This document shows, piece by piece, positions 25,658 to 34,864 of a stretch of 64,000 nucleotides of DNA (position 1 is the first letter of the stretch; each line of letters starts with the position of its first letter). Source of the stretch: Mycolicibacterium sp. CH28 (lineage in GTDB: Bacteria > Actinomycetota > Actinomycetes > Mycobacteriales > Mycobacteriaceae). The notes beneath the pieces are model-generated. The model was not told the DNA's origin. It searched no databases and worked only from the letters and a program-made list of their open reading frames with translations. The DNA lies in NCBI RefSeq assembly GCF_004745805.1, contig NZ_SRLQ01000014.1, positions 310,001 to 374,000 on the forward strand, read 5' to 3'. A program made the position numbers and the translations under genes.

Positions 25658-26194
25658 ATGGCCGAGCCACTGATCATGTCCGTCGCCGGGCGCGCCCCCG
25701 AACTGCATCCCGAGTCCTGGGTCGCCCCCAACGCGGCGGTGATCGGCCGGGTGGTGCTCGGTTCGCGGGCCAGCGTCTGGTACTCGGCGACGCTGCGCGC
25801 CGAAGCCGAGTCGATCGAGGTCGGTGTGGGCAGCAATATCCAGGACGGGGCCACCGTGCACGTCGACCCGGGGTTCCCGGCCCGGATCGGCAGCGGGGTG
25901 ACGGTAGGGCACAACGCGGTGTTGCACGGCTGCACGGTCGAGGACGGCGCCCTGGTCGGGATGGGCGCGATCGTGCTCAACGGGGCGGTGATCGGGGCAG
26001 GTTCGATCGTCGCGGCCGGCGCAGTGGTGCCGCAGGGCATGGTCGTGCCGCCCGGCTCGCTGGTGGCCGGGGTGCCGGCCAAGGTCCGGCGCGAGCTCAG
26101 CGAGGACGAGCTGGCCGGCAACCGCACCAATGCTGCGGTCTACGAACACCTCATCGACCTGCATCGCGCCAGCGAGGGACCCATCTCACAGTGA
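25658..26194 (+). CDS. gamma-carbonic-anhydrase-like acyltransferase-fold protein
   Basis: The 178-residue protein is made of left-handed beta-helix hexapeptide repeats, with the VHVDPG and GHNAVLHGC segments that supply metal-binding His residues of gamma carbonic anhydrases (His in VHVD and in VGHNAVLHG), and the final LVAGVPAKVRRELSE helix typical of YrdA/PaaY proteins. It may be an active zinc or iron carbonic anhydrase or a structural homologue. An ATG nine bases upstream (25649) could also be the start. It is divergent from the FAS1 gene. Confidence 0.85.
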   Translation: MAEPLIMSVAGRAPELHPESWVAPNAAVIGRVVLGSRASVWYSATLRAEAESIEVGVGSNIQDGATVHVDPGFPARIGSGVTVGHNAVLHGCTVEDGALVGMGAIVLNGAVIGAGSIVAAGAVVPQGMVVPPGSLVAGVPAKVRRELSEDELAGNRTNAAVYEHLIDLHRASEGPISQ

Positions 26195-26245
26195 CGTCAG
26201 GTTTGCGTCACCTCCAGACGGCGGATGTTTCGTACCGTGGAGGCA

Positions 26246-26380
26246 ATGCGGATTCTGGTCACCGGTGCTACCGGATATGTCGGTTCCCGCCTGGTCGACC
26301 AGGGGCGTGACATCGTCGCGGCCACCCGCGACCCGCTGCGCACCGGCCCGGATCTGCTGGTGAAGGCCCACCGCCCATGA
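26246..26380 (+). pseudogene. 44-codon stub of an NAD(P)-dependent epimerase/SDR
   Basis: The open frame begins MRILVTGATGYVGSRLV, an intact first strand-loop-helix of an extended SDR or NmrA-type Rossmann fold with its dinucleotide motif, then jumps to DIVAATRDPLR and stops after 44 residues. Everything beyond the second strand is missing, so it cannot bind and process a substrate. Its terminal ATGA overlaps the start of the CPBP protease. It has a GGAGG just before its ATG, suggesting it is still translated and may feed translation of the next gene. Confidence 0.6.
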
Positions 26381-27078
26381 CGGTGCTCACCGAAATCCGC
26401 GAGGCGGCGGCCAAAGTCGCTGTGCCGCATCAGGAATGGCCGTCAGTGGTACGACGGCGCCGGATTGTGGTGTGCGTCGTGATGGTTGTCGGTGCGGCGT
26501 TGCTCGGCTACTCACTGACCCGCACACCCGGTGACGCGACGTTCTACTGGCTGACGCTGGGCCTGGCGGCGGTGTGGGCGCTGGGCACGGTGCTGTCCGG
26601 CCCGGTGCATCTGGGCTGTATCCGGTGGCGCGGGCGCAACCAGCGTCCCGTCCTGACCGGGCTTGTGGTCGGGCTGGCGCTCGGTGGGGTGTTCGTGACG
26701 GGCGCCCTGGTGGCCCGTGAGATCGGGCCGGTGGCCGAGCGGATCACCCGGGTGCTCGAGTTCGCCAACCACGGCAGTCTGCTCCTGGTCGTGACGATCA
26801 CCCTGGTGAACGGATTCGCCGAGGAGCTGTTCTTCCGCGGCGCCCTCTACACCGCACTGGGCGGGTTCCACCCGGTGCTCATCTCCACCATGCTCTACGC
26901 GGTGGTCACCTCGGCCAGCGGCAACCCGATGCTGGGCTTCGCCGCGATCGTCCTCGGCACGGTGTGCGGGTGGGAACGCCGAGCCACCGGCGGAGTGCTG
27001 GCACCCGTACTCACCCATGTGGTGTGGGGGTTGATCATGGTGCTGGCACTGCCGCCGATGTTCGGGTTGTGGGGTTAG
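26377..27078 (+). CDS. CPBP-family intramembrane metalloprotease (Rce1/CAAX type)
   Basis: The 233-residue protein has about six membrane helices and the catalytic EExxxR motif at E149/E150 and R154 (NGFAEELFFRGAL), with the second conserved His in VLTHVVWG near residue 213. The family cleaves membrane-embedded or prenylated peptides in eukaryotes and has roles in bacteriocin immunity and protein processing in bacteria. Its ATG overlaps the stop of the SDR stub. It ends head-on with the MFS gene, with a 4-base overlap. Confidence 0.85.
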   Translation: MTVLTEIREAAAKVAVPHQEWPSVVRRRRIVVCVVMVVGAALLGYSLTRTPGDATFYWLTLGLAAVWALGTVLSGPVHLGCIRWRGRNQRPVLTGLVVGLALGGVFVTGALVAREIGPVAERITRVLEFANHGSLLLVVTITLVNGFAEELFFRGALYTALGGFHPVLISTMLYAVVTSASGNPMLGFAAIVLGTVCGWERRATGGVLAPVLTHVVWGLIMVLALPPMFGLWG

Positions 27079-28364
27079 CGCAGCGGGTGGTCGATCTCGT
27101 CGCGCGGCATCCGGGCCGCGACGAGCGCGATCGCGGCCAGTGCCATCGGTGCGACACCGGCCACGGCGAAGATGAGCTCCACCGGCACCACCTTCGACAG
27201 CGGGCCCGCGACGGCCATCGACACCGGCATGAACGCCAGCGAGACGAAGAAGTCCAGGCTTGACACCCGGCCCAGCATCTCCGGCGGTACCCGCCGCTGC
27301 AGCAACGTGCCCCAGATGACCATGCCCGCCCCATCGGTGACCCCGACCACGAACAGCGCAACCATCATCACCGGCAGCGAGGACGTCGACCCCACGATCA
27401 CCAGCGGCAGCGAGCCCAGCCCCCACATCGTCATCATGACCGTGAGATAGCGGCGGGGCAGCCGCCGAGAGGACACCGCCAGCGCGCCAAGCGCGCTGCC
27501 GAGCCCGAAGGCCGCGAGCAGCAGGCCGTACACCTGCTCGCCGTGGGCGAACCGGTTGCGCGCGATGAACGGCAGGAGCACCTCGATCGGGCCCAGCGCC
27601 AGGAACACCCAGGTGCTGGCGAACAGCAGCGTCCAGCGCAGCCATGCGGTGTGGACCACGAAACTCAGGCCGTTCCGCAGATCTGTGAGGGGATGCGGTT
27701 TTTCGCGCTCGACGGCCATGACGATGTGGTCGCCGTCGCCCGGACGCATCGCGACCAACAGGGTCAGCCCGACCGCAAAGAGGACGGCCACCGTCACCGT
27801 GCCCAGGGCGGGGAAGGTGAGTCCGATCAGGACACCGGCGACGGCAGGCCCGATCGCCTGTTGCAGGGTCGGGCGGATCGCGCCCTCGACACCGTTGGCG
27901 GCCAGCAGATGACTGGCCGGCAGGATCCGCGGCAGGTATGCGCTGTAGGCCGGGAAGAAGAACGCCGCGCCGACGCCGAGCACGGTTGCCGCGACGGCCA
28001 TGTGCCACAACCGCAGTTCGCCGAGCAGACCGAGGACCGCCACCGTGCCGGTGGCGGCGACGTTGGCCGTCTCGACGGCGATGATGATGGCTCGCTGCGG
28101 GGCACGGTCGGCCACGATGCCGCCGACCAGGATGAAGGCCAGCATGCCGACGCCCATGCAGGCGGCCACCAGCGAGAGCGCCGCGGGGTCGTCGGCTAGG
28201 GCGATGACCTGAAGGGCCATCACGACGGTCCACATACCCTCGGCGAACAGCGATATCGACATCGCCGAGATGAGCAGGCGATACTCGCGGTACTCGAAGG
28301 GCGCGAGCACGCGCCAGCGGCCGGTGGTCATCTCCGGCTCGCCGACATCGCAGGGCGTACTCAT
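27075..28364 (-). CDS. MFS transporter
   Basis: The 429-residue protein has twelve predicted membrane helices of the major facilitator superfamily. The first cytoplasmic loop carries the GGIVADRAPQRA version of motif A, and a second loop has a related LGALAVSSRR sequence. The long central loop is rich in basic residues (EREKPHPLTDLRNGL), as in the enterobactin-exporter-like (DHA3) group. The substrate is unknown. An internal ATG at 28331 could be the start. Confidence 0.85.
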   Translation of the reverse strand: MSTPCDVGEPEMTTGRWRVLAPFEYREYRLLISAMSISLFAEGMWTVVMALQVIALADDPAALSLVAACMGVGMLAFILVGGIVADRAPQRAIIIAVETANVAATGTVAVLGLLGELRLWHMAVAATVLGVGAAFFFPAYSAYLPRILPASHLLAANGVEGAIRPTLQQAIGPAVAGVLIGLTFPALGTVTVAVLFAVGLTLLVAMRPGDGDHIVMAVEREKPHPLTDLRNGLSFVVHTAWLRWTLLFASTWVFLALGPIEVLLPFIARNRFAHGEQVYGLLLAAFGLGSALGALAVSSRRLPRRYLTVMMTMWGLGSLPLVIVGSTSSLPVMMVALFVVGVTDGAGMVIWGTLLQRRVPPEMLGRVSSLDFFVSLAFMPVSMAVAGPLSKVVPVELIFAVAGVAPMALAAIALVAARMPRDEIDHPLR

Positions 28365-28436
28365 AGGCTCGATGCTCCCTGACGGATCACGGCCGAGTCC
28401 AATGAATTTCTGAATGCCCGGGCTGGCCTCGGCGGG

Positions 28437-29240
28437 CTAGGAGTCAGTGAAGCTCGGCGACCGGTGCTCCTGGAAGGCCTTGGTGCCCTCGTGAAAATCC
28501 TTCGACGCCAACAAGATCAGCTGCCCGTCTGATTCCCGGCCGATGGCATCGTCCAGTTCGGTGAGGGTCGCGGCATTGATCGCCTGTTTGGTCTTGCGCA
28601 GCGCGACGGCCGGTCCCGACGCCAGGGTCTCGATCACCTTGGCCACCCCGGCGTCCAGCTCCTCGGGTGGGTAGAGCGCGCTCACCAGCCCGAATTCGTA
28701 GGCCTCGGCGGCCGAAATCCGTTCTGCCAGAAGCGCCATCCGCATCGCCCGAATCCGGCCGACGGCGGCGGCCACCAACGCCGAAGCGCCGCCGTCGGGC
28801 ATCAACCCGATCTTGGTGAAGGCGAGCAGGAAAAAGGCCTTCTCCGAGGCCAACACGACGTCACAGGCCAGCGCCAGCGACACCCCGACTCCAGCAGTCG
28901 GCCCGTGTACCACCGCCACCACCGGCTTGGGCAGACTCGTGATCACACGCACCGTGCGGTTCGCCTCGGTGAGCACATCATCCTCAGTCGTCAACGCGGC
29001 CGGGCGGCTGTCCGCACCGATGTCGGCACCGGAGCTGAAGCCCCGTCCAGCCCCGCCGAGCCGGACCACCCGCACGTGCGGGTCGTCGGCCGCGCGGTCC
29101 AGGGTGTCGGCCAGCGTGCGCAGCATCGGCGCAGTCAGCGCGTTCAGGCTGTCCGGGCGGTTCAAGGTCACCGACAGCACCCCGTCGTCGAGCGACACCG
29201 TCAGCTCGGGGATGCCTACGTACGTATCGATGGACGCCAT
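28437..29240 (-). CDS. enoyl-CoA hydratase (EchA10/EchA11-like)
   Basis: The 267-residue crotonase has FSSGADIGADSR and VHGPTAGVGVSLALACDVV (oxyanion residues). The usual second catalytic Glu region reads FTKIGLMPDGG, with Asp where catalytic hydratases have Glu; this favours an isomerase or another CoA-ester activity over a classic hydratase. It is divergent from mcr, the arrangement of Rv1142c and Rv1143 in M. tuberculosis. TAAAGT six bases before the ATG suggests a leaderless message. Confidence 0.85.
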   Translation of the reverse strand: MASIDTYVGIPELTVSLDDGVLSVTLNRPDSLNALTAPMLRTLADTLDRAADDPHVRVVRLGGAGRGFSSGADIGADSRPAALTTEDDVLTEANRTVRVITSLPKPVVAVVHGPTAGVGVSLALACDVVLASEKAFFLLAFTKIGLMPDGGASALVAAAVGRIRAMRMALLAERISAAEAYEFGLVSALYPPEELDAGVAKVIETLASGPAVALRKTKQAINAATLTELDDAIGRESDGQLILLASKDFHEGTKAFQEHRSPSFTDS

Positions 29241-29246
29241 GGCTGC

Positions 29247-29252
29247 ACTTTA
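29247..29252 (-). promoter_or_regulatory. candidate leaderless -10 of the EchA gene
   Basis: On the minus strand TAAAGT (TANNNT) ends six bases before the ATG at 29240, with no ribosome site between. Inference from spacing. Confidence 0.4.
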
Positions 29253-29337
29253 AGCGCCGAAGGGGGCCCGGCCCGCAGGGGGGCGGCACGGGTGTAGATA
29301 GTAAGGCGGCGATCAATCAACTGGAGGATAGGGAACT

Positions 29338-30432
29338 ATGGCGGGACCACTGCACGGTTTGCGCGTCGTCGAATTGGCCGGCATCGGCCCGGGCCCGCAC
29401 GCCGCGATGATCCTCGGTGACTTGGGCGCCGACGTCGTGCGGATCGAGCGGCCGGGCAAGGGGCCGGGCGTCCCGACCAAGGCCGGCAACGACTATCTGT
29501 TGCGCAACCGCCGCTCGGTGGCCGCCAACCTCAAGGACCCCGCCGACCGCGATACGGTGCTCGGCCTCATCGCCAAGGCCGACGTGCTCATCGAGGGGTA
29601 TCGACCCGGCGTCACTGAGCGCCTCGGGCTCGGACCGGAGGATTGCGCCAAGGTCAACGACCGCCTCATCTATGCCAGGATGACCGGCTGGGGTCAGACC
29701 GGCCCGCGCAGCCAGCAGGCCGGCCACGACATCAACTACATCTCGCTCAACGGCGTGCTGCACGCCATCGGCCGGGTCAACGAGCGTCCGGTTCCGCCGC
29801 TCAACCTCGCCGGTGACTTCGGCGGCGGTTCGATGTTCCTGCTCGTCGGCATCCTGGCCGCGTTGTGGGAGCGGGAGCGCTCCGGCAAGGGCCAGGTTGT
29901 CGACGCCGCCATGGTTGACGGCTCAAGCGTGCTGGCCACCATGATGTGGGCGTTCCGGCATATGGGGATGTGGAGCGACGTGCGCGGCACCAACATGCTC
30001 GACACCGGTGCTCCCTACTACGACACCTACGAGTGTGCCGATGGGCGCCACGTCGCGGTTGGCTCGATCGAGCCGCAGTTCTACGCCGAGCTGCTGGAGA
30101 AGCTGGGCCTGAATCCCGCTGAGCTGCCGGATCAAAACGACGTGACCCGCTGGCCGGAGCTGCGAGCAATCCTGACGGCCAAGTTCGCCGAACGCGACCG
30201 CGATCACTGGGCCAAGGTCTTCGCCGGGACCGACGCGTGTGTCACGCCCGTGCTGTCATTCGGCGAGGTGGCGTCCGAGGCGCACAACACCGAGCGCGAC
30301 ACGTTCTACAGCGAAAACGGCTCGCTGTTCCCGGCCCCGGCCCCGCGGTTCTCGCGCACGGTGCCCGATGCGCCGACCGCGCCGGGTGTTCCGGGAGCCG
30401 ACACCGAGGCCGTTCTCCGCGACTGGGTATAG
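29338..30432 (+). CDS. mcr: alpha-methylacyl-CoA racemase
   Basis: The 364-residue class III CoA-transferase-fold enzyme interconverts 2R/2S-methyl-branched acyl-CoA, needed for oxidation of branched lipids and the cholesterol side chain. Catalytic residues line up with those known for M. tuberculosis MCR at a constant +4 offset: H130 (GHDINYIS), D160 (NLAGDFGGG) and E245 (GSIEPQFYAE). GGAGG and AGGGA lie before the ATG. It leads a plus-strand run with the SDR and nitronate monooxygenase genes, the first two as Rv1143-Rv1144. Confidence 0.93.
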   Translation: MAGPLHGLRVVELAGIGPGPHAAMILGDLGADVVRIERPGKGPGVPTKAGNDYLLRNRRSVAANLKDPADRDTVLGLIAKADVLIEGYRPGVTERLGLGPEDCAKVNDRLIYARMTGWGQTGPRSQQAGHDINYISLNGVLHAIGRVNERPVPPLNLAGDFGGGSMFLLVGILAALWERERSGKGQVVDAAMVDGSSVLATMMWAFRHMGMWSDVRGTNMLDTGAPYYDTYECADGRHVAVGSIEPQFYAELLEKLGLNPAELPDQNDVTRWPELRAILTAKFAERDRDHWAKVFAGTDACVTPVLSFGEVASEAHNTERDTFYSENGSLFPAPAPRFSRTVPDAPTAPGVPGADTEAVLRDWV

Positions 30433-30476
30433 TCCCCAACCAACCAGTAGGTCGACAAACCGAAAGGAACACATCT

Positions 30477-31229
30477 GTGCTGATCAAGGACTCTGTCGCG
30501 GTCGTAACCGGCGGTGCCTCCGGCCTGGGCCTGGCCACCACCAGGCGACTGCTCGACGCCGGGGCATCGGTAGTCGTCATCGACCTCAAGGGCGAAGAGG
30601 TGGTGGCCGAGCTTGGTGATCGCGCGAAGTTCGTCGCGGCCAACGTCACCGACGAGGAGTCGGTCGGCAAGGCGCTGGATGTCGCCGAGTCGCTGGGCCC
30701 GGTGCGCATCAACGTCAACTGCGCGGGCATCGGCAACGCCATCAAGACGCTGGGCAAGGACGGTCCATTCCCGCTCGACCAGTTCAAGAAGATCGTCGAG
30801 GTCAACCTGATCGGCACGTTCAACGTGCTGCGTCTCGCGGCTGAGCGGATCGCCAAGACCGACCCGATCGGTGAGGAGCGCGGTGTCATCATCAACACCG
30901 CGTCGGTCGCGGCATTCGACGGCCAGATTGGCCAGGCCGCGTACTCGGCGTCAAAGGGCGGTGTGGTCGGCATGACCCTGCCGATCGCGCGCGACCTGTC
31001 GCGCAGCCTGATCCGCGTCGTCACCATCGCGCCGGGACTGTTCAAGACGCCGCTGCTGGGCTCGCTGCCCGAAGAGGCCCAGAAGTCGCTGGGCCAGCAG
31101 GTTCCGCACCCCGCGCGCCTCGGCGATCCCGACGAATACGGTGCCCTGGCCGTGCACATCGTCGAGAACCCGATGCTCAACGGTGAGGTGATCCGCCTCG
31201 ACGGCGCGATCCGCATGGCTCCGCGGTAG
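30477..31229 (+). CDS. short-chain dehydrogenase (HSD17B10/Rv1144-like)
   Basis: The 250-residue SDR has TGGASGLG (cofactor), D in VVIDLKGE (NAD preference), NCAGIGNA, NTASVAAFDGQIGQAAYSASKGG with the catalytic Ser/Tyr/Lys, and IAPGLFKTPL. It looks most like type II 3-hydroxyacyl-CoA dehydrogenase / 17beta-HSD10, which oxidises (branched) 3-hydroxyacyl-CoA and some steroids; this fits its place behind mcr. The GTG at 30477 is preceded by GAAAGGAAC. The gap after mcr is 44 bases. Confidence 0.88.
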   Translation: MLIKDSVAVVTGGASGLGLATTRRLLDAGASVVVIDLKGEEVVAELGDRAKFVAANVTDEESVGKALDVAESLGPVRINVNCAGIGNAIKTLGKDGPFPLDQFKKIVEVNLIGTFNVLRLAAERIAKTDPIGEERGVIINTASVAAFDGQIGQAAYSASKGGVVGMTLPIARDLSRSLIRVVTIAPGLFKTPLLGSLPEEAQKSLGQQVPHPARLGDPDEYGALAVHIVENPMLNGEVIRLDGAIRMAPR

Positions 31230-31240
31230 CGCGCACCGAT

Positions 31241-32242
31241 ATGGCGCTCACGACCAAATTCACCGAGGTGTTCGGTGTGGAGCATCCGATTGCCCAGGGT
31301 GGTATGCAGTGGGTGGGTCGCGCGGAACTCGTTGCGGCCGTTGCCAATGCGGGGGCGCTCGGCTTCATCACCGCGCTGACCCAGCCGACCCCGGCCGATC
31401 TGGCCAACGAGATCGCCCGCACCCGCGACCTCACCGACAGGCCGTTCGGCGTGAATCTGACCATCCTGCCCTCGATCAACCCGCCGCCCTATGACGAATA
31501 CCGCCAGGTGATCGTCGAGTCGGGCGTCAAGATCGTCGAGACCGCGGGCTCCAACCCGGCGCCGCACCTACCGATGTTCCACGACAACGGCATCAAGGTG
31601 CTGCACAAGTGCACGTCGGTGCGCCACGCGGTCAAGGCGCAGAGCCTGGGTGTGGACGGGATCAGCATCGACGGCTTCGAGTGTGCGGGGCATCCGGGCG
31701 AGGACGACGTGCCCGGCCTGGTGCTCATCCCGGCGGCGGCCGACAAGATCGAGATCCCGATGCTCGCCTCCGGCGGCTTTGCCGACGCACGAGGTCTGGT
31801 GGCGGCGCTGGCGCTGGGTGCTGACGGCATCAACATGGGAACGCGGTTCATGTGCACGGTGGAGTCCTGCATCCACCAGAACGTCAAGGACGCGATCGTG
31901 GCCGGTGACGAGCGCGGCACCGAGCTGATCTTCCGCAGCCTGCACAACACCGCCCGGGTGGCCTCCAACGTGGTCTCCCGAGAGGTCGTGCAGATCCTCA
32001 AGGGCGGCGGGCAGTTCGAGGATGTCAAGGATCTGGTCGCCGGGGTCCGCGGGCGGCGGGTCTTCGACGAGGGCGATATCGATGCCGGCATCTGGACCGT
32101 CGGCACGGTGATGGGCCTGATCCATGACATCCCCACGGTCGGCGAGCTGGTCAGCCGCATTGTCACGGAGGCCGAGGAGATCATCGGCGGGCGGCTGGCC
32201 GCGGTGATCGCGGCGAGCCAGGGCGCAAAAGTGCCCGCCTGA
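31241..32242 (+). CDS. nitronate monooxygenase (2-nitropropane dioxygenase family)
   Basis: The 333-residue FMN-dependent TIM-barrel protein has the opening HPIAQGGMQWVGRAELVAAVANAGALGFI, the conserved GFECAGHPGEDD with the candidate catalytic His, and the phosphate-binding LASGGFADARGL and GADGINMGTRFM. It would oxidise nitronates; in mycobacterial clusters such flavoproteins sometimes serve lipid pathways. It starts 11 bases after the SDR gene, probably in the same operon, and ends in a strong hairpin. Confidence 0.88.
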   Translation: MALTTKFTEVFGVEHPIAQGGMQWVGRAELVAAVANAGALGFITALTQPTPADLANEIARTRDLTDRPFGVNLTILPSINPPPYDEYRQVIVESGVKIVETAGSNPAPHLPMFHDNGIKVLHKCTSVRHAVKAQSLGVDGISIDGFECAGHPGEDDVPGLVLIPAAADKIEIPMLASGGFADARGLVAALALGADGINMGTRFMCTVESCIHQNVKDAIVAGDERGTELIFRSLHNTARVASNVVSREVVQILKGGGQFEDVKDLVAGVRGRRVFDEGDIDAGIWTVGTVMGLIHDIPTVGELVSRIVTEAEEIIGGRLAAVIAASQGAKVPA

Positions 32243-32256
32243 TCCCAGGCGGGCAC
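32231..32256 (+). terminator. terminator hairpin at the end of the mcr operon
   Basis: GTGCCCGCCTG (32231-32241) and its exact complement (32246-32256) form an 11-bp stem with a 4-base loop, overlapping the stop codon of the monooxygenase. No run of T follows, which is common for mycobacterial terminators. Confidence 0.65.
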
Positions 32257-32279
32257 TACTCACGCACATCAACCCCGGG

Positions 32280-32314
32280 GGGCGCCTCGCCGCAAGTCAG
32301 CGGCGACGGCGCCC
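32280..32314. terminator. second strong hairpin between convergent genes
   Basis: GGGCGCC plus TCGCCGC (32280-32293) pairs with GCGGCGA and GGCGCCC (32300-32314) with one bulged base, giving about 14 pairs and a 6-base loop. It lies between the plus-strand operon and the minus-strand small gene ending at 32328, so it can serve both directions. Confidence 0.6.
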
Positions 32315-32327
32315 TTCGGCGTTGTGC

Positions 32328-32459
32328 TCAGCTGGCGTTGGCGAGCGGGGGGAGATCCTCGAACTGCTCCGAGGTGTCACCCTCCACCAACAAGTCGCCG
32401 TGATAGAGCGCGTCAAAGTCGACTTTGATGACATCTGCACTGGTGTCGTCGATCCACAT
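32328..32459 (-). CDS. possible small acidic protein (43 residues)
   Basis: A short frame from ATG 32459 encodes an acidic peptide starting MWIDDTSADVIKVDFDALYHG and ending DLPPLANAS, with no signal peptide or membrane helix. It has no clear ribosome site. In favour of a real gene are the terminator hairpin 14 bases after its stop, sensible codon use, and the otherwise empty 380-base gap. It resembles no family I know. Confidence 0.4.
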   Translation of the reverse strand: MWIDDTSADVIKVDFDALYHGDLLVEGDTSEQFEDLPPLANAS

Positions 32460-32623
32460 ACTCAGGACTCTATGGGTCACCATTAAGGATTCATTGAGTC
32501 ACGATTCGGAAAACCCTGGCAATTCTTACTCCTGAGTCAGGTCGTCCCCAGTCGGGCTAGAAGTCACGCTTGCGTCATCGATTCCCCGGCTTCCGCCCGA
32601 GTGCCGCCGGGAAGGATGGAGCC

Positions 32624-34822
32624 GTGCTGCAAACCATCGCTCACCTGGCGATTCGCGCGCCCAAGCGGATTGTCGGTGTCGCGGTGCTGGTGATGGCGGC
32701 GACCGCGGTGTTCGGGATCCCGGTGGCCGGCAGTCTCTCGGCTGGCGGCTTCGTCGACCCGACCTCAGAAAGCAGCCATGCCGCGCGACTGCTCGACCAG
32801 AAGTTCGGCCAGAGCGATCAGCAGCTGCTCATCACTGTGAACGATCCGGCCGGTGCCACTGGACCGGCGGCGCGAGCCGTGGCGACCGGCATCGTCAGCG
32901 CCCTGTCGGCCTCGCCCCATGTGATCGGCGTCAGCTCGGCGTGGACATCGCCGCCGGCCGCGGCGGGGGAGTTGCTCAGCAAGGACGGCAAGACCGGGCT
33001 GATCGTCGCGCTCCTGGAGGGCGGGGAGAACAACGCCCAGAAGTACGCCAAAGCGCTGGTCGGCCAGATTGTCCGGGACAGCGGCGCCGTCACCGTTCGG
33101 GCTGGCGGCACCGCGATGATCTACTCGCAGATCACCGAACAGACGATGCGCGACCTGGTGATGATGGAGTTCATCGCGGTGCCGTTAAGCTTCGTGGTGC
33201 TGGTCTGGGTGTTCGGTGGCCTGGTCGCCGCGTCGCTGCCGCTGGCGGTCGGACTGATGGCGATCGTGGGCTCGCTGGCCGTCCTGCGGTTGATCACCTT
33301 CGTCACCGAGGTGTCGATCTTCGGGTTGAACCTGACCACCGCGTTGGGGCTGGCGCTGGCGATCGACTACACGCTGCTGATCCTCAGCCGCTACCGCGAC
33401 GAGATCGAGGCCGGCGCCGATCGCCGGAGCGCACTGGTGCGCACCATGGCCACCGCGGGCCGGACCGTGCTGTTCTCGGCGACCACGGTGGCGTTGTCGA
33501 TGTCGGCGATGGTCCTGTTCCCGATGTACTTCCTCAAGTCGTTCGCCTATGCCGGCATTGCCACCGTGGTCTTTGCGGCGACCGCCGCCATCATCGTCAC
33601 CCCGGCGGCCATCGTGCTGCTGGGCGGCCGGCTGGACGCGTTCGACCTTCGCCGGTTGCTGCGCAGGGTGTTCAACCGTCCAGAGCCGATCGCCGATCCG
33701 CTATCCCAGATGTTCTGGTACCGGTCGACGAGATTCGTCATGGGACGGGCGATTCCGATCGGCGTGGCGATCATCGTGCTGCTGCTGTTGCTCGGTGCAC
33801 CCTTCCTGCAGGTGCAGTTCGGCAACCCCGACGACCGAGTGCTGCCCAAGAGTGCATCAACACACCAGGTCGGCGACCAACTGCGCACGGACTTCGCCAG
33901 CAATTTCAACACCGCGGTCGCCGCGGTGATCCCCGACGCGGCCGGCATCACCTCTGCCGAGATGGAGCGCTACGCCGCCGGCCTGTCCCGGGTTCCCGAC
34001 GTCTCGCTGGTCTCCGCGCCCACCGCGACATTCGTCGGCGGCCGGAACGTCGGCCCGCCATCCGCTCCGGCGGGTGTTGCCGACGGCAGCGCATTCCTGA
34101 CCGTGCGCAGCACCACCCCGTTGTTCTCGCCGGCTTCCAAGATGCAGTTGGACGCGCTGCACGCGGTGCCTCCGCCGGCCGGCCATGACGTCCTGATCGG
34201 CGGCGGCGCGCAGACCAACCGCGACAGTGTGCAGGCCATCATCTCGCGAATACCGTCGGTACTGGGCCTGATCGGGGCCATCACCTTCGCGCTGCTGTTC
34301 CTGCTGACCGGTAGCGTGGTGTTGCCGCTCAAGGCGCTGGTGCTCAACGTGCTGTCATTGTCGGCCGCGTTCGGCGCCCTGGTGTGGATCTTCCAGGAGG
34401 GACACCTGGGTGCGTTCGGCACCACCCCGACCGGGACGCTGGAAGCCAACATGCCGGTACTGCTGTTCTGCATCGCCTTCGGGTTATCGATGGACTATGA
34501 GGTGTTCCTGGTCGCCCGGATCCGCGAGTACTGGCTGGCGTCGTCGAAAACCCGCGACGACAACGACGAGAGCGTGGCACTGGGGCTGGCGCATACCGGC
34601 CGGGTGGTCACCGCCGCCGCGCTCATCATGTCGATCGCGTTCGCCGCCCTGATGGCCGCGCAGGTGTCGTTCATGCGACTGTTCGGGCTGGGCCTGACGC
34701 TGGCCGTCCTGGTCGACGCGACGCTGGTGCGGATGGCGCTGCTGCCGGCGTTCATGCACGTCATGGGCCGGTGGAACTGGTGGGCGCCCAAACCGTTGGC
34801 GCGCTTGCACGAGAGGTTATGA
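32624..34822 (+). CDS. MmpL/RND lipid transporter (MmpL13-like)
   Basis: The 732-residue protein has the MmpL layout: helix 1, a large extracytoplasmic loop (about 35-175), helices 2-6, a second loop (about 400-545) and helices 7-12. Each half carries the conserved Asp motif needed for proton coupling (LALAIDYTLLILSRYRDE and FGLSMDYEVFLVARIRE). MmpL proteins export cell-wall lipids across the inner membrane. GTG 32624 has GGAAGGATGGA before it. In M. tuberculosis the corresponding locus is split (mmpL13a, mmpL13b); here one intact frame is present. No mmpS gene adjoins it. Confidence 0.88.
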   Translation: MLQTIAHLAIRAPKRIVGVAVLVMAATAVFGIPVAGSLSAGGFVDPTSESSHAARLLDQKFGQSDQQLLITVNDPAGATGPAARAVATGIVSALSASPHVIGVSSAWTSPPAAAGELLSKDGKTGLIVALLEGGENNAQKYAKALVGQIVRDSGAVTVRAGGTAMIYSQITEQTMRDLVMMEFIAVPLSFVVLVWVFGGLVAASLPLAVGLMAIVGSLAVLRLITFVTEVSIFGLNLTTALGLALAIDYTLLILSRYRDEIEAGADRRSALVRTMATAGRTVLFSATTVALSMSAMVLFPMYFLKSFAYAGIATVVFAATAAIIVTPAAIVLLGGRLDAFDLRRLLRRVFNRPEPIADPLSQMFWYRSTRFVMGRAIPIGVAIIVLLLLLGAPFLQVQFGNPDDRVLPKSASTHQVGDQLRTDFASNFNTAVAAVIPDAAGITSAEMERYAAGLSRVPDVSLVSAPTATFVGGRNVGPPSAPAGVADGSAFLTVRSTTPLFSPASKMQLDALHAVPPPAGHDVLIGGGAQTNRDSVQAIISRIPSVLGLIGAITFALLFLLTGSVVLPLKALVLNVLSLSAAFGALVWIFQEGHLGAFGTTPTGTLEANMPVLLFCIAFGLSMDYEVFLVARIREYWLASSKTRDDNDESVALGLAHTGRVVTAAALIMSIAFAALMAAQVSFMRLFGLGLTLAVLVDATLVRMALLPAFMHVMGRWNWWAPKPLARLHERL

Positions 34823-34864
34823 CCGTGTGACAAGCTGGTCCGCGGCAGGGAGGACAACACGGAC

